A DNA stretch of 64,000 nt from Bdellovibrio reynosensis (GTDB lineage Bacteria > Bdellovibrionota > Bdellovibrionia > Bdellovibrionales > Bdellovibrionaceae), in contig NZ_CP093442.1 of the NCBI RefSeq assembly GCF_022814725.1, positions 186,001-250,000 of the forward strand. Direction: 5' to 3'. Below are positions 50,101 to 59,053 of this stretch, piece by piece; the first letter of the stretch is position 1; each line of letters starts with the position of its first letter. A program made the position numbers and the translations under genes. The notes under the pieces are model-generated. The model saw nothing but the letters and a program-made list of their open reading frames with translations. It was not told the DNA's origin and searched no databases.

Positions 50101-52820
50101 TTAATTCACAAGCTAGTTCCTATGCCCAAGAAGTGCAAAATGCCCTGCAATCCGTAGCCCACGCAGGAATGATTCGGTTACTATCAGGCGCCGAAGTGTC
50201 AAGGGGTGGCGTATTCACCTTACGAAAAGACGCTTTAAGTGCTGAAGAATACCTGCAGATTCTTTCTGAATCTCGCATCGTATTAAATCCAAGGCACGGA
50301 AGTCTTTCAGAACAACTAGAAAGATCTCTTCCAACTCAAGTGCGAGAAAAAGCGAAAAAAGTTAAAAAGCACGAAGCAGCGCCTGCACTGCCGACTCCTG
50401 AACTGGATTTGTTTAACGGTGTCGGAGGATTTTCAAAAGACGGTAAAGAATATGTGATTGTCTTAAATGATCCTAAGGTCGTAACACCGGCGCCATGGAT
50501 CAATGTTATCTCGAACGGTTTTTTTGGTTTTCAAGTTTCAGAAAGTGGAGCGGGTTATACTTGGTCCCAGAACAGTCGCGAAAATCAGTTAACGCCTTGG
50601 TTTAATGATCCCGTCAGTGATCCTAGCGGCGAAGTTTTTTATATTTATGATAAGGATTCTCACTGTATTTGGTCACCGACCACGCATCCCATTCGCGTAC
50701 CGGCAGCTAGCTACATTGTTCATCATGGGGCAGGTTATACAAGTTTTGAACATTTATCCCATGGGATTTCATCAAAGCTGACTCAATTTGTAACCATGGA
50801 TCGCCCGATAAAAATATCTGAAATCACGATTGAAAATAAATCCAACACGCCAAGAAATCTGTCGCTGTATTCTTATGTAGAGTGGGTTTTAGGATTTTCT
50901 AGATCCGTGATGGCACCCACCACGGTGACGGAATTTGATGATCAAACTGGAATGGTACTTTGTTATAATCGCAGAAATCCAGAGTTTGGACATCTTATTG
51001 CCTTCACAGGGTTTCTGATGAAACCGCATAGTTATACTTGTGATCGTCGTGAATTTATTGGTCGGAACCGCAGTCTTGCAAATCCTGCAGGGGTCGTAGA
51101 ACAAGATCGTCTGTCAAACTCTTCAGGTGGCGGTTATGATCCGTGCGCGGCGATGCAATTAGATATTCATTTGCAGCCGAATGAATCAAAAACAATTTCA
51201 TTTATTCTAGGACAAGCTGACAGTCCCGATCATGTGCGCACCCTTGTGCAACAGCTTTTCGCAGAACAAAAGGGAACCTCATTAAATGCTGTCACCGAAT
51301 TTTGGGATGGCGCTTTGAAAAAGATCCAAGTGCAGACACCAGAGACATCATTCAATTTAATGTTGAATCAATGGCTTCAGTATCAAACCATCAGTTGTCG
51401 TATTTGGGCGCGGTCGGCGTTTTATCAAGCTGGGGGTGCATTTGGCTTTCGGGACCAATTGCAAGACATGATGGCCGTAATTCCTATCCTGCCACGCATG
51501 GCCCGCGAACATTTACTAAGAGCCGCCAGTCGTCAATTTGTCGAAGGCGATGTGCAGCACTGGTGGCATCCACCCAGTGGACGAGGCGTAAGAACCCATT
51601 TTTCTGATGATCTTTTATGGCTTCCTTACGTCACCTATCAGTATTTAATGGTCACGAATGATTATGAAGTTTTAAATGAAACTGCACCCTTTTTAGAAGG
51701 TCCTCTTCTTCGTCCCGATCAAGAAGACTCTTATTACACACCGAAGGTGTCGCTAGAAATGGCCTCCCTTTATGAACACTGCGCGCGGGCATTAGATCAC
51801 AGTTTGCGTGTGGGAACCCACGGCCTGCCACTTATGGGATGCGGGGACTGGAACGACGGGATGAATCGCGTCGGTAAAGAAGGAAAAGGCGAAAGTGTTT
51901 GGTTAGCGTGGTTTTTAATTCAAAACTTACAAAACTTCGCCATCATTGCTGCGAAAAAAGGCGAATTTGAAAGAGCTGAAAAATGGAAAGAACACGCCGC
52001 ACATTTGCGCTCAGCGATTGAATCTACAAGCTGGGATGGACAGTGGTATCGTCGCGCTTACTATGACGATGGAACACCCTTAGGATCCGCAGAAAGTGAT
52101 GAATGTAAGATCGATTCGTTATCACAAACTTGGGCAGTTATCAGCGGGGCAGGGGATAAAGAACGTGCAAAGACAGCCATGCAAAGTCTTGATAAAATTC
52201 TTGTAAAACCAGACGATGGAATCATACTTTTATTCACGCCTCCATTTGATCAAACGCCCAAAGATCCAGGATATATCAAAGGTTACCTGCCGGGAGTTCG
52301 TGAAAACGGCGGGCAGTACACCCATGCTGCAAGTTGGGTGATTATCGCCCATGCCCTTTTAAAAAATCGAGAACGCGCTTTTGAATTGTTTAATTTAATT
52401 AATCCTTTGTCTCGCACTAGGGATTTACAACAGGTTCATAAATATAAAATCGAACCCTATGTTGTAGCCGGCGATGTGTATTCGCAAGTTCCCTTTGCCG
52501 GAAGGGGTGGGTGGAGCTGGTATACGGGAGCTGCAGGCTGGCTTTATCGCGCGGGTCTTGAATACATTTTAGGTTTTAAACTGGTCCATGATGAAGTCAT
52601 CATTTCCCCGTGCATACCGGCAGCTTGGAAAGACTATAAGATCACTTTGCAGCATGGAAAATCGCTGTATGTATTTACTATAGAAAACCCGCAGGAAGTA
52701 AAAGACGAGGTCTTTAGACACAAACTTGTCGATGACGGGCAAGATCAACATATTCAAGTGAAATGGGTTGTTTCGAAAAACCGGGGTTCCTCAGACTCTG
52801 ACCTAGGTCTTAAGTCTTAA
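44139..52820 (+). CDS. Cyclic beta-1,2-glucan synthase (NdvB/Cgs type)
   Basis: A 2893-residue membrane enzyme of the Cgs/NdvB family, which makes cyclic beta-1,2-glucans for the periplasm. The order is as expected: an N-terminal region, transmembrane helices (about residues 395-440 and 810-990), a GT84 glycosyltransferase with the metal-binding LDSDTKIPRNTL at about residue 606, two large beta-sandwich domains, and a C-terminal GH94 phosphorylase-like domain with GCGDWNDGMNRVG at about residue 2567. Length is close to rhizobial Cgs (about 2800). No ribosome site is visible before the ATG. No glucan-export ATPase is adjacent. Confidence 0.9.
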   Translation: MQPIRSEILSGQRLEEFARNFAQTRIFTEKSKGQRSFVARIKDNRRVLSDCYDVLLTDVDQKRAIPPAGEWFLDNFHVVREQIKNIEEHLPARYYQKLPVVRDGELAGLPRIYQVAYEYVAHTDSRLDPDLLFTFLKSFQGIQNLKMAELWAFSITLSAVLVENLRRIMETVVVSQQARAEVDALADEILGLGDRPPRAMDSIVKSLEGKELSTSLVVNLLQRLRYQDSRVDPILIWLDQYLGKKKLDADTLIKEEHTVQTSANATVQNIILSLRFLAAYNWSEFFEKVSLVDGILRQNFLYGNMDFPTRDRYRHKIERFALRSPLSELEVAQKAVSRAAQSAQSPMENEALYDLGYHLLGAGHFAFEKEIKYSRPASEQFVRVYKKTSPVLYWFGNIALAIVISLGLLSLYSGDLNPVLGFIYFVVFYFASSELVLALSNRITTLLIGPRHFPRYSLEKGIPESYKTFVVVPTMLTSKKNIRQQVKDLEIHYLSNTEGFVYYALLTDWADAKTETTVADHELLDLAQSEMNALNEKYPAVPEGKPRFYLLHRRRLYNPQEQKWMGWERKRGKLEEFNRLLLGGKGTSYLNQDKLNLPTDVQYVLTLDSDTKIPRNTLSQLVGTMAHPLNRAVYDPEVGRVIEGYGILQPRVTPTLPTAEESTPFQKLTAGNSGVDPYSSAVSDVYQDLFEEGSFAGKGIYDLKIFEQALADRVPENSLLSHDLFEGNFARCGFLSDVELFENFPSNLLVATTRTERWTRGDWQLLPWIVGRGGRAISFVGRWKMIENLRRSLVPVAVFSLFVLALTRPLKESLIFFFWGVLCLSGHYIISLLSDLLTEQPNLSLSDRLHLFWEDTVLNAKRLALDFLILPFYAYISSEAILKSLYRMMISKKNMLQWTTAAHVRDTTQLNLSQFYKGLKGGLVFTGIALVVWVLSGVDLPILAFFILFAWGIQAHVALWVSSPIASTIEEPLHHEESLILKLTARKIWHFFATFVKAEDNFLPPDNFQEDPHPVIAHRSSPTNFGMYLLSVISARDFGWIGLREAADRLNNTLSSMMVLPKYEGHFFNWYETTTARPLDPRYISSVDNGNLAGHLIVVSQAIEEMQKENVHFTRFRTGASDTLILLTNLLQEKFAKQNIPWQYQINEIQKFLKGAPEKGPESFVAWEVLQKSSTSLYEEIHKHFEKNNDHQSKVILSWALVFHEEILNAAIDFKVFLAWTAFSHKPLPEAINQDAGFRWSHIQALILEPIVLEKLPAYCQMLISEVQLFVKMFKVQDKSPNGIFLNELIDLLEEAMTHSQVTHQKLTNAKNLTQELFAQMNFEMLYDPSRKLFSIGMRVAENVLDPSYYDLMASEARLLSFIAIAKGDVPVSHWFSLGRSLVRVDGKGTLVSWSGSMFEYLMPSLVLKTPEGSMIKSTCELSVHKQIEYGETKNVPWGISESAYNRRDQHLTYQYSNFGVPDLALKRGVENDLVIAPYATLMASMYKPVDAARNLQRLRTIGAEGNYGFYEAVDFTQARLRDKQTHAVVHTYMAHHQGMSLVALANLFHQGVMLRRFHAEPLVQATELLLQERLPRTKGALPVPVRKHKGFVVREEVEHISRRYHRFHRATPPIQMLSNGDYSVMLTMSGSGYSHYKGKALTRWREDVTQDHWGQYIFVKNLKTGEVFSVTFQPLTSEPELQNVIFAEDRVTFVRNADDVLTDLEVFVSPENQAEIRRLRIINKTEEDMELEVTSYLEVVLNSQGADQAHPSFSNLFIQTEFKKDLSALVASRRARSSEEKTLWMAHTLVRDGFASGDVEYETNRAAFLGRGKTIKSAKALFENEKLEGNTGSVLDPILSLRTKLIIPAGVQSRLSFSSLVADSKEELLTQTENLYDESNLERISNLAWTQAQIKLHYLNIEPDEAHLFQRLAARLLFSDSSLRPSKAILKSNKRDLTGLWAHGISGDHPIIGVIIEDITEMGLVRHVLKAQEFFANKGFRVDVVVINSQASSYAQEVQNALQSVAHAGMIRLLSGAEVSRGGVFTLRKDALSAEEYLQILSESRIVLNPRHGSLSEQLERSLPTQVREKAKKVKKHEAAPALPTPELDLFNGVGGFSKDGKEYVIVLNDPKVVTPAPWINVISNGFFGFQVSESGAGYTWSQNSRENQLTPWFNDPVSDPSGEVFYIYDKDSHCIWSPTTHPIRVPAASYIVHHGAGYTSFEHLSHGISSKLTQFVTMDRPIKISEITIENKSNTPRNLSLYSYVEWVLGFSRSVMAPTTVTEFDDQTGMVLCYNRRNPEFGHLIAFTGFLMKPHSYTCDRREFIGRNRSLANPAGVVEQDRLSNSSGGGYDPCAAMQLDIHLQPNESKTISFILGQADSPDHVRTLVQQLFAEQKGTSLNAVTEFWDGALKKIQVQTPETSFNLMLNQWLQYQTISCRIWARSAFYQAGGAFGFRDQLQDMMAVIPILPRMAREHLLRAASRQFVEGDVQHWWHPPSGRGVRTHFSDDLLWLPYVTYQYLMVTNDYEVLNETAPFLEGPLLRPDQEDSYYTPKVSLEMASLYEHCARALDHSLRVGTHGLPLMGCGDWNDGMNRVGKEGKGESVWLAWFLIQNLQNFAIIAAKKGEFERAEKWKEHAAHLRSAIESTSWDGQWYRRAYYDDGTPLGSAESDECKIDSLSQTWAVISGAGDKERAKTAMQSLDKILVKPDDGIILLFTPPFDQTPKDPGYIKGYLPGVRENGGQYTHAASWVIIAHALLKNRERAFELFNLINPLSRTRDLQQVHKYKIEPYVVAGDVYSQVPFAGRGGWSWYTGAAGWLYRAGLEYILGFKLVHDEVIISPCIPAAWKDYKITLQHGKSLYVFTIENPQEVKDEVFRHKLVDDGQDQHIQVKWVVSKNRGSSDSDLGLKS

Positions 52821-52872
52821 GGGATCTAAGAACTTTGCAGCCAGGATGTCGAAAAAACCCTAGAATAAGGAT

Positions 52873-53241
52873 ATGAAGTACTTTTTAATTTTCTTTCTTT
52901 TTTCCAGCACAGCTTTGGCAGATCAAGTGATTCTAGATCGCACAAACCATGCGGGCTTAAGAGTGACCGATATTCTGCAAAAAGAAAAAGGCGAATACAT
53001 CTTTAACGGAAAAACCTTAGGTAAAAAGCTTCCCGCTAATATCGATAAAATCTGGAAAGATTTAAACCGCGGACCATCTAAAGATTTAAAAAAGAAAGCC
53101 TGTCACAGTGGGGAAATGACTTACATTGTGATAGCAGGAAAAAAGGAACGTCGTCATAAGGCCTGTACGGAAGGAAAAGCTTACGCTGAGCTGATTAAAA
53201 AAGTTGATGATCTTCGTTCATATGCAAAAGGTAACCCATGA
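52873..53241 (+). CDS. Small secreted hypothetical protein
   Basis: A 122-residue protein with a signal peptide (cleavage near ALA-DQV) and two cysteines (KACHSGEM, HKACTEGK) likely to form a disulfide. Its stop overlaps the metallopeptidase start as ATGA, so the two are co-translated. It might be the peptidase's partner or inhibitor (inference). No family recognised. Confidence 0.55.
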   Translation: MKYFLIFFLFSSTALADQVILDRTNHAGLRVTDILQKEKGEYIFNGKTLGKKLPANIDKIWKDLNRGPSKDLKKKACHSGEMTYIVIAGKKERRHKACTEGKAYAELIKKVDDLRSYAKGNP

Positions 53242-54650
53242 AGTTGCTTGTTTTACCGATGTTGTTAGTTTCATTATCAAACCCGTCACAGGCTTCTTCG
53301 GAAGCTGAGTTTACGGCGACAATTAATAAAATTTCTCAAGCGCGTGAAGCTTTGCGTTTATCCGCGAGCGGCCAGAAGTACTGTGAAACTCCGCAATCCA
53401 CGCAGTGCACCTATGAAGGATACTGCGATAAGCTTGCCGGAAAAGCTTCGGACTTTTATTTGTATCAAGATGCTGACGGTCGCCAGGTTCCTAATATGCA
53501 AATGTCGATCAGTATGAAATTTGTTGAAAGCTGTGTAGGAAAACCATTTCCAGAAGCACCGGTGCAAGATCCTTTTGTCTATCCTGAACAATTTTTCGAT
53601 GCGGCAAAAGCCGGTGGGCCCGAGAATTTAAAAAAGAACCGCGAAAGATATGCGACTGAACTTAAGCGCGTCGATAAAGTTTTTGCCGATGCGAAAGACA
53701 AAGTCATTAAGGCTCTAGAGCTAAAAAAGACACCGGCCAATAAGGCGCAAGTCGATCAAATGATCGCGAAGGTTAAAGCGGCAAAAATGCGTCACTTAAA
53801 ATTAAGTGGTGGTCCATACATGCTAGCAGAAGAGGGTTGTGAAGCCCCGAATGCGTATTACCGTCCTGACTTAAATACAGTGACCGTGTGCCCGCATTAT
53901 TTAAATTTGCCCGATGCCTCTTTGTTTTCGACTTTAAGTCATGAGCTGGGACATGCCATTGACTCGTGTAATGCCTTTGCAAATGAGGAAGGCGAGATTA
54001 ACACCCCGCCAGAAAAAAATCCATTCAGCCAGGTTTTGTCCTGTTTACAGTCCGATGATTCCATCGGCGTAAAGGTTCCTAGTCAACAAAGCCTGATCAT
54101 GCAGGTCAATGAGGAAGAAGATGCTTTGAAAGAAGAGACGGCATCTGAAGCCCAAGAAATCGGAGAAGGTGGGGAAGAAGGTAACTTTACGGATGCTGCG
54201 GAAGCGCAGTTTGAAGACCGTCGTAAAGAAATTGAAGGCAAATATGAAAACCATAAACACTGTGCTTCGATGACGGGTTCAGGTCATATGCAAGAGGCTT
54301 TTTCAGATTGGATTTCTTCGCAGGCGTTGGCAGTAAAGCTTTCAGAGATTCCAGAGTCGGGGAAAGCCCGGGAGTTTGCTTTTGCTTCCCAGGCCGTGTT
54401 TTATGGAATTGATTGTGCGAATGTGAAACAAGCGACTTTGGAAAAAATGCGGGCTACGGCTGGAAAATCGTGCAAAGCTTTTGACGCTTTAGAAGCATTT
54501 CTTTCGACAGAAGATCACAGCCACGGGGACGAGTCGACCTCTCATCCTAAAAGTGCCCGTCGTATCAATCGCATTTACTATGCTAAGCCTGAAATACAAA
54601 AGGCCTTGGGTTGCCAAGCCCACGGAGATAATGGAAAAGAATGCCAATAG
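53238..54650 (+). CDS. Secreted HELGH zinc metallopeptidase-like protein
   Basis: A 470-residue protein with a signal peptide (cleavage near SQA-SSE). The zinc motif HELGH is at residues 235-239 in STLSHELGHAIDS. A candidate third ligand is Glu354 in HMQEAFSDW, as in gluzincin-type peptidases. It has many cysteines and an acidic, Glu-rich insert (about residues 290-340). Substrate unknown. It is translationally coupled to the small secreted gene before it. Confidence 0.72.
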   Translation: MKLLVLPMLLVSLSNPSQASSEAEFTATINKISQAREALRLSASGQKYCETPQSTQCTYEGYCDKLAGKASDFYLYQDADGRQVPNMQMSISMKFVESCVGKPFPEAPVQDPFVYPEQFFDAAKAGGPENLKKNRERYATELKRVDKVFADAKDKVIKALELKKTPANKAQVDQMIAKVKAAKMRHLKLSGGPYMLAEEGCEAPNAYYRPDLNTVTVCPHYLNLPDASLFSTLSHELGHAIDSCNAFANEEGEINTPPEKNPFSQVLSCLQSDDSIGVKVPSQQSLIMQVNEEEDALKEETASEAQEIGEGGEEGNFTDAAEAQFEDRRKEIEGKYENHKHCASMTGSGHMQEAFSDWISSQALAVKLSEIPESGKAREFAFASQAVFYGIDCANVKQATLEKMRATAGKSCKAFDALEAFLSTEDHSHGDESTSHPKSARRINRIYYAKPEIQKALGCQAHGDNGKECQ

Positions 54651-54689
54651 GGCGTGACAACGCCCTAGTCCATCTACTATGTTCGAGTC

Positions 54690-55301
54690 ATGTATTTCGA
54701 GAAAAGATCTTCCTTATTTATTGAATTAGGCTTTGATGAAGCGGCTTTGCCAAAGTTGAAAAACTATGTGGACCTTTTATGGTCTGCTAACGAAGAACTT
54801 AATTTGATCAGCCGTAAAATGACATTTGAAGAACTTATCGATAATCATATTATTGACTGTCTTTTGCCGTTAAAACACTTCCCAAAAAATGTGAAAGCCG
54901 CGGCGGACTTTGGCGCTGGCGGGGGACTGCCGGGTGTGATTTACGCCATTCAGTTTCCACAGATGAAATACCACTTGTATGAAAAAAGTCCGAAGAAGCA
55001 AGAATTCTTAGAGCGCTGTAAAGTCATTGCGCCCAATTTGCAGGTTCACGGTGAAATTCCCAAGGATTTAAAAGACGTGGAACTAGTGACGGCAAGAGGT
55101 TTTAAACCTATTGATGTTATTTTAGAAGTCAGCCGCGACTATTATAAAAAGGGTGGAAAATACTTCTTATTGAAAGCCCGCCAGGAAAAAATCAACGAAG
55201 AGTTGGTTTTAGCCAAAAAGAAATTTAAAGAATTAGAAACTAAAATCATTCCACTTCAGTCCCCCGTATTGGAAGTGGAACGTCATTTGGTTCTTATCTA
55301 G
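54690..55301 (+). CDS. rsmG: 16S rRNA (guanine-N7) methyltransferase RsmG
   Basis: A 203-residue protein that methylates G527 of 16S rRNA. The SAM motif ADFGAGGGLPGVIYA is the diagnostic RsmG form, and the later VTARGFKPIDVILEVSRDYYKKGGKYFLLKAR also fits. The N-terminal helix with LNLISRKM is conserved as well. Its TAG stop overlaps the GTG start of the RNase HI gene. Housekeeping; no special regulation seen. Confidence 0.9.
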   Translation: MYFEKRSSLFIELGFDEAALPKLKNYVDLLWSANEELNLISRKMTFEELIDNHIIDCLLPLKHFPKNVKAAADFGAGGGLPGVIYAIQFPQMKYHLYEKSPKKQEFLERCKVIAPNLQVHGEIPKDLKDVELVTARGFKPIDVILEVSRDYYKKGGKYFLLKARQEKINEELVLAKKKFKELETKIIPLQSPVLEVERHLVLI

Positions 55302-55759
55302 TGATTTCGTTTTTTAGACGTTTCTTTGTTAAGAAAAAAACTTCTTATCAAATATACACCGATGGCAGTCTTAAAAAGAACAAAGGCACTTGGGCTTTCC
55401 TGATTTTGCAGAATGATAAAATCCTATGTGAAATGTCGGGAAAAGAAACAAACACCACAAGTTTACGAATGGAACTAACGGCCGCGATCAAAGCGTTAAA
55501 GCAGGTTCCGGCTGCATCAGAAATCACTTTATATTCAGACTCACGCATCCTTATAAATACAGCTTCTAAGGACATGTTTCAGTGGCAAAAGAATAACTGG
55601 TTGAAAACAAAAGAACGAAAAATTCCTGATATCGATCTTGTAAAAGAACTTCATAACCTCACTGCAGATCACAATATAGAATGGAAGTGGGTCAAAGCCC
55701 ACTCCGGAAATCCTCTTAACGAACGCTGCGACGAGCTTTGTCGGCTCGCGCAGAACTAA
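55301..55759 (+). CDS. rnhA: Ribonuclease HI
   Basis: A 152-residue enzyme that cuts the RNA of RNA:DNA hybrids. The catalytic acids are visible: YTDGSLKKNKGTW (Asp), LRMELTAAIKAL (Glu), LYSDSRILI (Asp) and ERCDELCRLA (Asp), with the His of VKAHSGNPLNER. The GTG start at 55301 shares one base with the rsmG stop. Its end overlaps the convergent lipoprotein gene by 4 nt. Confidence 0.9.
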   Translation: MISFFRRFFVKKKTSYQIYTDGSLKKNKGTWAFLILQNDKILCEMSGKETNTTSLRMELTAAIKALKQVPAASEITLYSDSRILINTASKDMFQWQKNNWLKTKERKIPDIDLVKELHNLTADHNIEWKWVKAHSGNPLNERCDELCRLAQN

Positions 55760-58602
55760 TTTTGCACATTGATATTTAAGAAGACCGTAGCACCAAGGCT
55801 GTCGGTGATCAGAATCGAAACCGGACCTGGCGTGCTGCTTGCGGTAAAACGCAAGATTGGATCTAACGTGGACCCTTCAAGCAGGACAGTACCAGTACCA
55901 GACACCTTTGTTGCTGTATAAGGGGCCTTACCGCCGTACATCTGGTAGGTGATATTGCTATTCGTTGCTACTGTCGAAGGACCGACCGGCGCGCCCAGCG
56001 CCACACCCTGTACATTAACGTTCAATGTATTATTGAAGTCATTTCCACCATTAGATGCAAACGTGTTGTATGAGGCATACATCAAAGTCGTTGGACCCGC
56101 TAGGCGAGGTTTATAATAAACTGTTACGCCTGTTGATGACCCAGGAATCACAACTTCAGTGTGACGAGTGATGCAATCAACATCGGAATAAAAGCCATTA
56201 TCCCAGTGTTCGCCATTTTTGCTATTCAACCAAAGGCGAATTTGCTCAGATCCAGAAACCGGAACAGTGTTGTTATTGGCGTCTTTCACTAAGATATCTA
56301 TGGCCTGACAGCTGTATTGTTGCGGCGTCAACGAAGATCCGTTTGGCAGGGAAAAGCTAAGGTGATCAGCAACCGGGCCGTTATTCACAAGAGCCGTTTT
56401 AGTAAAGCCCAGGCCGCTGATTTTTAAGATCATATTCATTGGGGCATTTGCGCCAATTTCGATAGCAAAGCGTTTTTCTTTTTGATTACTAAAATTAAGG
56501 GTGCTGCTAATAGTATTCTTAGTAGCGCAAGAATCCACTAAACGTGTCCCGCTTGGCAGAGCATAAGTGGTGTCATTACGATGGTGGAAAGAAACAGACA
56601 CACTTCCAGTGACCGGAACCTGGGCGCCACTATTAACGGCATCAATACGAAGCGGAAAGCAACCGTTAGGGAAGAGGCTGTATTCACTGTTATGGTAAAA
56701 ATACGTGCTAGAGTCTAAACCTAGCATGATATCGTTCGGCGTATTTGACGGGACAAAGAAGTTAAATAAAAAAGGCTGTTTGCTTGTAAGGTTTCTATCA
56801 TTATTAGTCACAGCAAGACGAGCTTCACCGGCTGGAGCTTTCATGTAACCTAAAGCTCGCGTGCTAAAAGATCTGAAGGACACCGTTTGCGAAGCCAGGG
56901 GCGTGTCACTGCAGTCAGGCTTACCATGTAAGATAGCTAGCGGACTTGTATTGCTATCAGTCGCAGACACTGTAGCTTGCAAAGAAGAATGTGGATTGTA
57001 AGCACCCGAATTTTGATTTGTCAGTTCCACTAAATACGGCTGACAATTGCCAGCGACATTTGCGTTGTATGGCCCCATGCTGTACTGATTGATTCCGATT
57101 TCTGCAGCAACGCCACCAATGTAAGAAGGTACATATAAAGACAAACTTGAACCCACGGGTTCGCCATTTTTAACAAGACACGCGGTTATTTCGTTATTAG
57201 AAGTAACACCGCTCATCTCTGTGACACCGAATCGAACAGTATCATTCACAATCAGCGATTTTGGTAAGCTTTTAGCGAATGTCCAGTGGTCCTGACTTAA
57301 TCTATCGGCACGACATTCAAAGGAATTGTTGTACATCATGTTGCCGCCATAAGAATAGGGGCGGGTATATATAGAAATACTATCTACTCCAGAGGCAGCC
57401 CCCGGAATGAGCTTCGCTTCTATAAATCCACCACTTGCATCCGCATAGGTTTGGCTCGGAGAGCGATAAACACCTTCCCCCGGTAGCCAAGAAGGATAAA
57501 GACTATGACTCCAATACCCTCTATAACCCACGTTTGCTAATTCATCATAAATATTTGAGTTACTAGCATTGATAATGACTTTTAAATATTTTCCATATTC
57601 ATCCGCAACAGGAAGACTTGCGCAGCTTGCCGCAGCCACACCACCCACAAGTGCTGCATGGGTGCTGCCGATAACCGGAGTCGTTCCATTTAAATAGAAC
57701 TTCACTGGAACTGGATTAATAATGTTCTGAGTAAAGAAGTTGTTATTCAGATAAACGGAAGCGTTATTAAGAATGCTTGAAACATCCACGCAGACTTTTT
57801 TATCGACTAGGTAAGTGCTATTTTTCGCGAAAAACCCGACGTATTTGTTTTTAGCACTTTGTGTACGCCATATTTGCGCGCCATTTTCCCAGTCGCGTTT
57901 TAAACTGGCTGGTTGATATTCGCGAACTACATGGGCGCTAGTTGTAATTTTATCTGCCGTGATTTGATCAAACATCAAGCTGCCGTCAGGTAAAATATAA
58001 TCCATTGGTATATCTTTAAACGCCATTAGTTCAAACCAACCCCCAATGATGATATCTTTATCTACCACCATGGCTGGCTTATTGGCGGGACGATAAACCA
58101 TTTTGATTTCACCGGTAGGGCCGCTGTTGTTACTATCTAAAAAGCGGCCGCGGATGTGGGCTTCTTCAGAAGTTTCGCTGACGATGGGATTAAGCACAAC
58201 AGGGACAGTTTCAGTGGATCCAGTTAGAACCTTGGTGATATCACCGTAAAGAATAAGTGCACCATCATCGTTTTCACCAGCAGAATATCCCGCAAGAACT
58301 TGAATCAAACGACCTGAACCAGAAGGAATGTCCACGGGGAATTCCGTCCCGATCGAAGTCCCATCTGAACTATGACCCGCATCTTTGATAATCAAAATGG
58401 GTTCTGGCATATCTGGAGCAGTCACTTGAATGACTAAATGACGTAGTTCCAATTCTGAAGAAGAAGCCGTCATCTTTCCGCTCATTGTGGATGGAATTTG
58501 CAAAGATATTTTGGTCTTTTCATCCAAGGCTAAGCGATCACAACCAACAATCACGATCGAAAGTATAAGTGCGGTAATAACGTGCATCGATTTAGCAAAC
58601 AT
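55756..58602 (-). CDS. Large surface lipoprotein with Ig-like domains
   Basis: The ATG at 58602 has GGAGC 6 nt upstream and directly precedes a lipoprotein signal (VIVGC, Cys21), so I reject the longer frame to 58668. The 948-residue product is beta-rich throughout, with many short repeats of Ig-like character (for example KDANNNTVPVSG and the terminal GPVSILITDSLGATVFLN). Numerous cysteines suggest disulfides. It is probably an outer-membrane-anchored adhesin-like protein. No exact family recognised. Confidence 0.65.
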   Translation of the reverse strand: MFAKSMHVITALILSIVIVGCDRLALDEKTKISLQIPSTMSGKMTASSSELELRHLVIQVTAPDMPEPILIIKDAGHSSDGTSIGTEFPVDIPSGSGRLIQVLAGYSAGENDDGALILYGDITKVLTGSTETVPVVLNPIVSETSEEAHIRGRFLDSNNSGPTGEIKMVYRPANKPAMVVDKDIIIGGWFELMAFKDIPMDYILPDGSLMFDQITADKITTSAHVVREYQPASLKRDWENGAQIWRTQSAKNKYVGFFAKNSTYLVDKKVCVDVSSILNNASVYLNNNFFTQNIINPVPVKFYLNGTTPVIGSTHAALVGGVAAASCASLPVADEYGKYLKVIINASNSNIYDELANVGYRGYWSHSLYPSWLPGEGVYRSPSQTYADASGGFIEAKLIPGAASGVDSISIYTRPYSYGGNMMYNNSFECRADRLSQDHWTFAKSLPKSLIVNDTVRFGVTEMSGVTSNNEITACLVKNGEPVGSSLSLYVPSYIGGVAAEIGINQYSMGPYNANVAGNCQPYLVELTNQNSGAYNPHSSLQATVSATDSNTSPLAILHGKPDCSDTPLASQTVSFRSFSTRALGYMKAPAGEARLAVTNNDRNLTSKQPFLFNFFVPSNTPNDIMLGLDSSTYFYHNSEYSLFPNGCFPLRIDAVNSGAQVPVTGSVSVSFHHRNDTTYALPSGTRLVDSCATKNTISSTLNFSNQKEKRFAIEIGANAPMNMILKISGLGFTKTALVNNGPVADHLSFSLPNGSSLTPQQYSCQAIDILVKDANNNTVPVSGSEQIRLWLNSKNGEHWDNGFYSDVDCITRHTEVVIPGSSTGVTVYYKPRLAGPTTLMYASYNTFASNGGNDFNNTLNVNVQGVALGAPVGPSTVATNSNITYQMYGGKAPYTATKVSGTGTVLLEGSTLDPILRFTASSTPGPVSILITDSLGATVFLNINVQN

Positions 58603-58759
58603 CTTTAAGCTCCGTAGTATGCTTAATTTATCGGTATTCTTAAGGAAAACCTGAGAAGGTCTTAGCATCGTAAGACTTTCAAAGTGATCTTAGTTTACTG
58701 ATTTCGGAACACTTCTTGACGTTGGTTTTATTGAGTCTTATCTAGGTGTAGGGGATCTT

Positions 58760-59053
58760 ATGGGCTCTTATAAAAACGATGAAAAACCGTCTAACACTGA
58801 GACTGAACTTCAACCGCCGGTGGAAGTTCCTTTAGATATGCTCAGTCCCGAAACGCTACAAGCATTAATTGAATCCTATATACTTCGTGAAGGCACGGAC
58901 TATGGTGCCAATGAAGTCGCCTTGGAAACAAAATTAAAACAAGTGCGAACTCAGTTAGATAAAAAAAGAATCAAGATAGCCTTTGATCCCAATACAGAAT
59001 CAGTCACATTAATCACTGCTGATGAATGGCGAAAGTTGCAAGCCCATGTCTGA
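58760..59053 (+). CDS. YheU-like (UPF0270) protein
   Basis: A 97-residue protein. The C-terminal half reads PLDMLSPETLQALIESYILREGTDYG, the UPF0270/YheU pattern, and the N-terminus is an added Pro/Glu-rich tail. Function of the family is not known. It overlaps the truncated hemoglobin gene by 8 nt, so the two are co-expressed. Confidence 0.75.
   Translation: MGSYKNDEKPSNTETELQPPVEVPLDMLSPETLQALIESYILREGTDYGANEVALETKLKQVRTQLDKKRIKIAFDPNTESVTLITADEWRKLQAHV

Noticed and set aside
54648-54667. Terminator after the metallopeptidase
   Set aside because: TAGGGCGT and ACGCCCTA pair well and include the stop codon, but no T-run follows, so termination is not supported.
55756-58668. Longer start of the large lipoprotein (58668)
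   Set aside because: The lipoprotein signal begins at the ATG at 58602, which has GGAGC at normal spacing.
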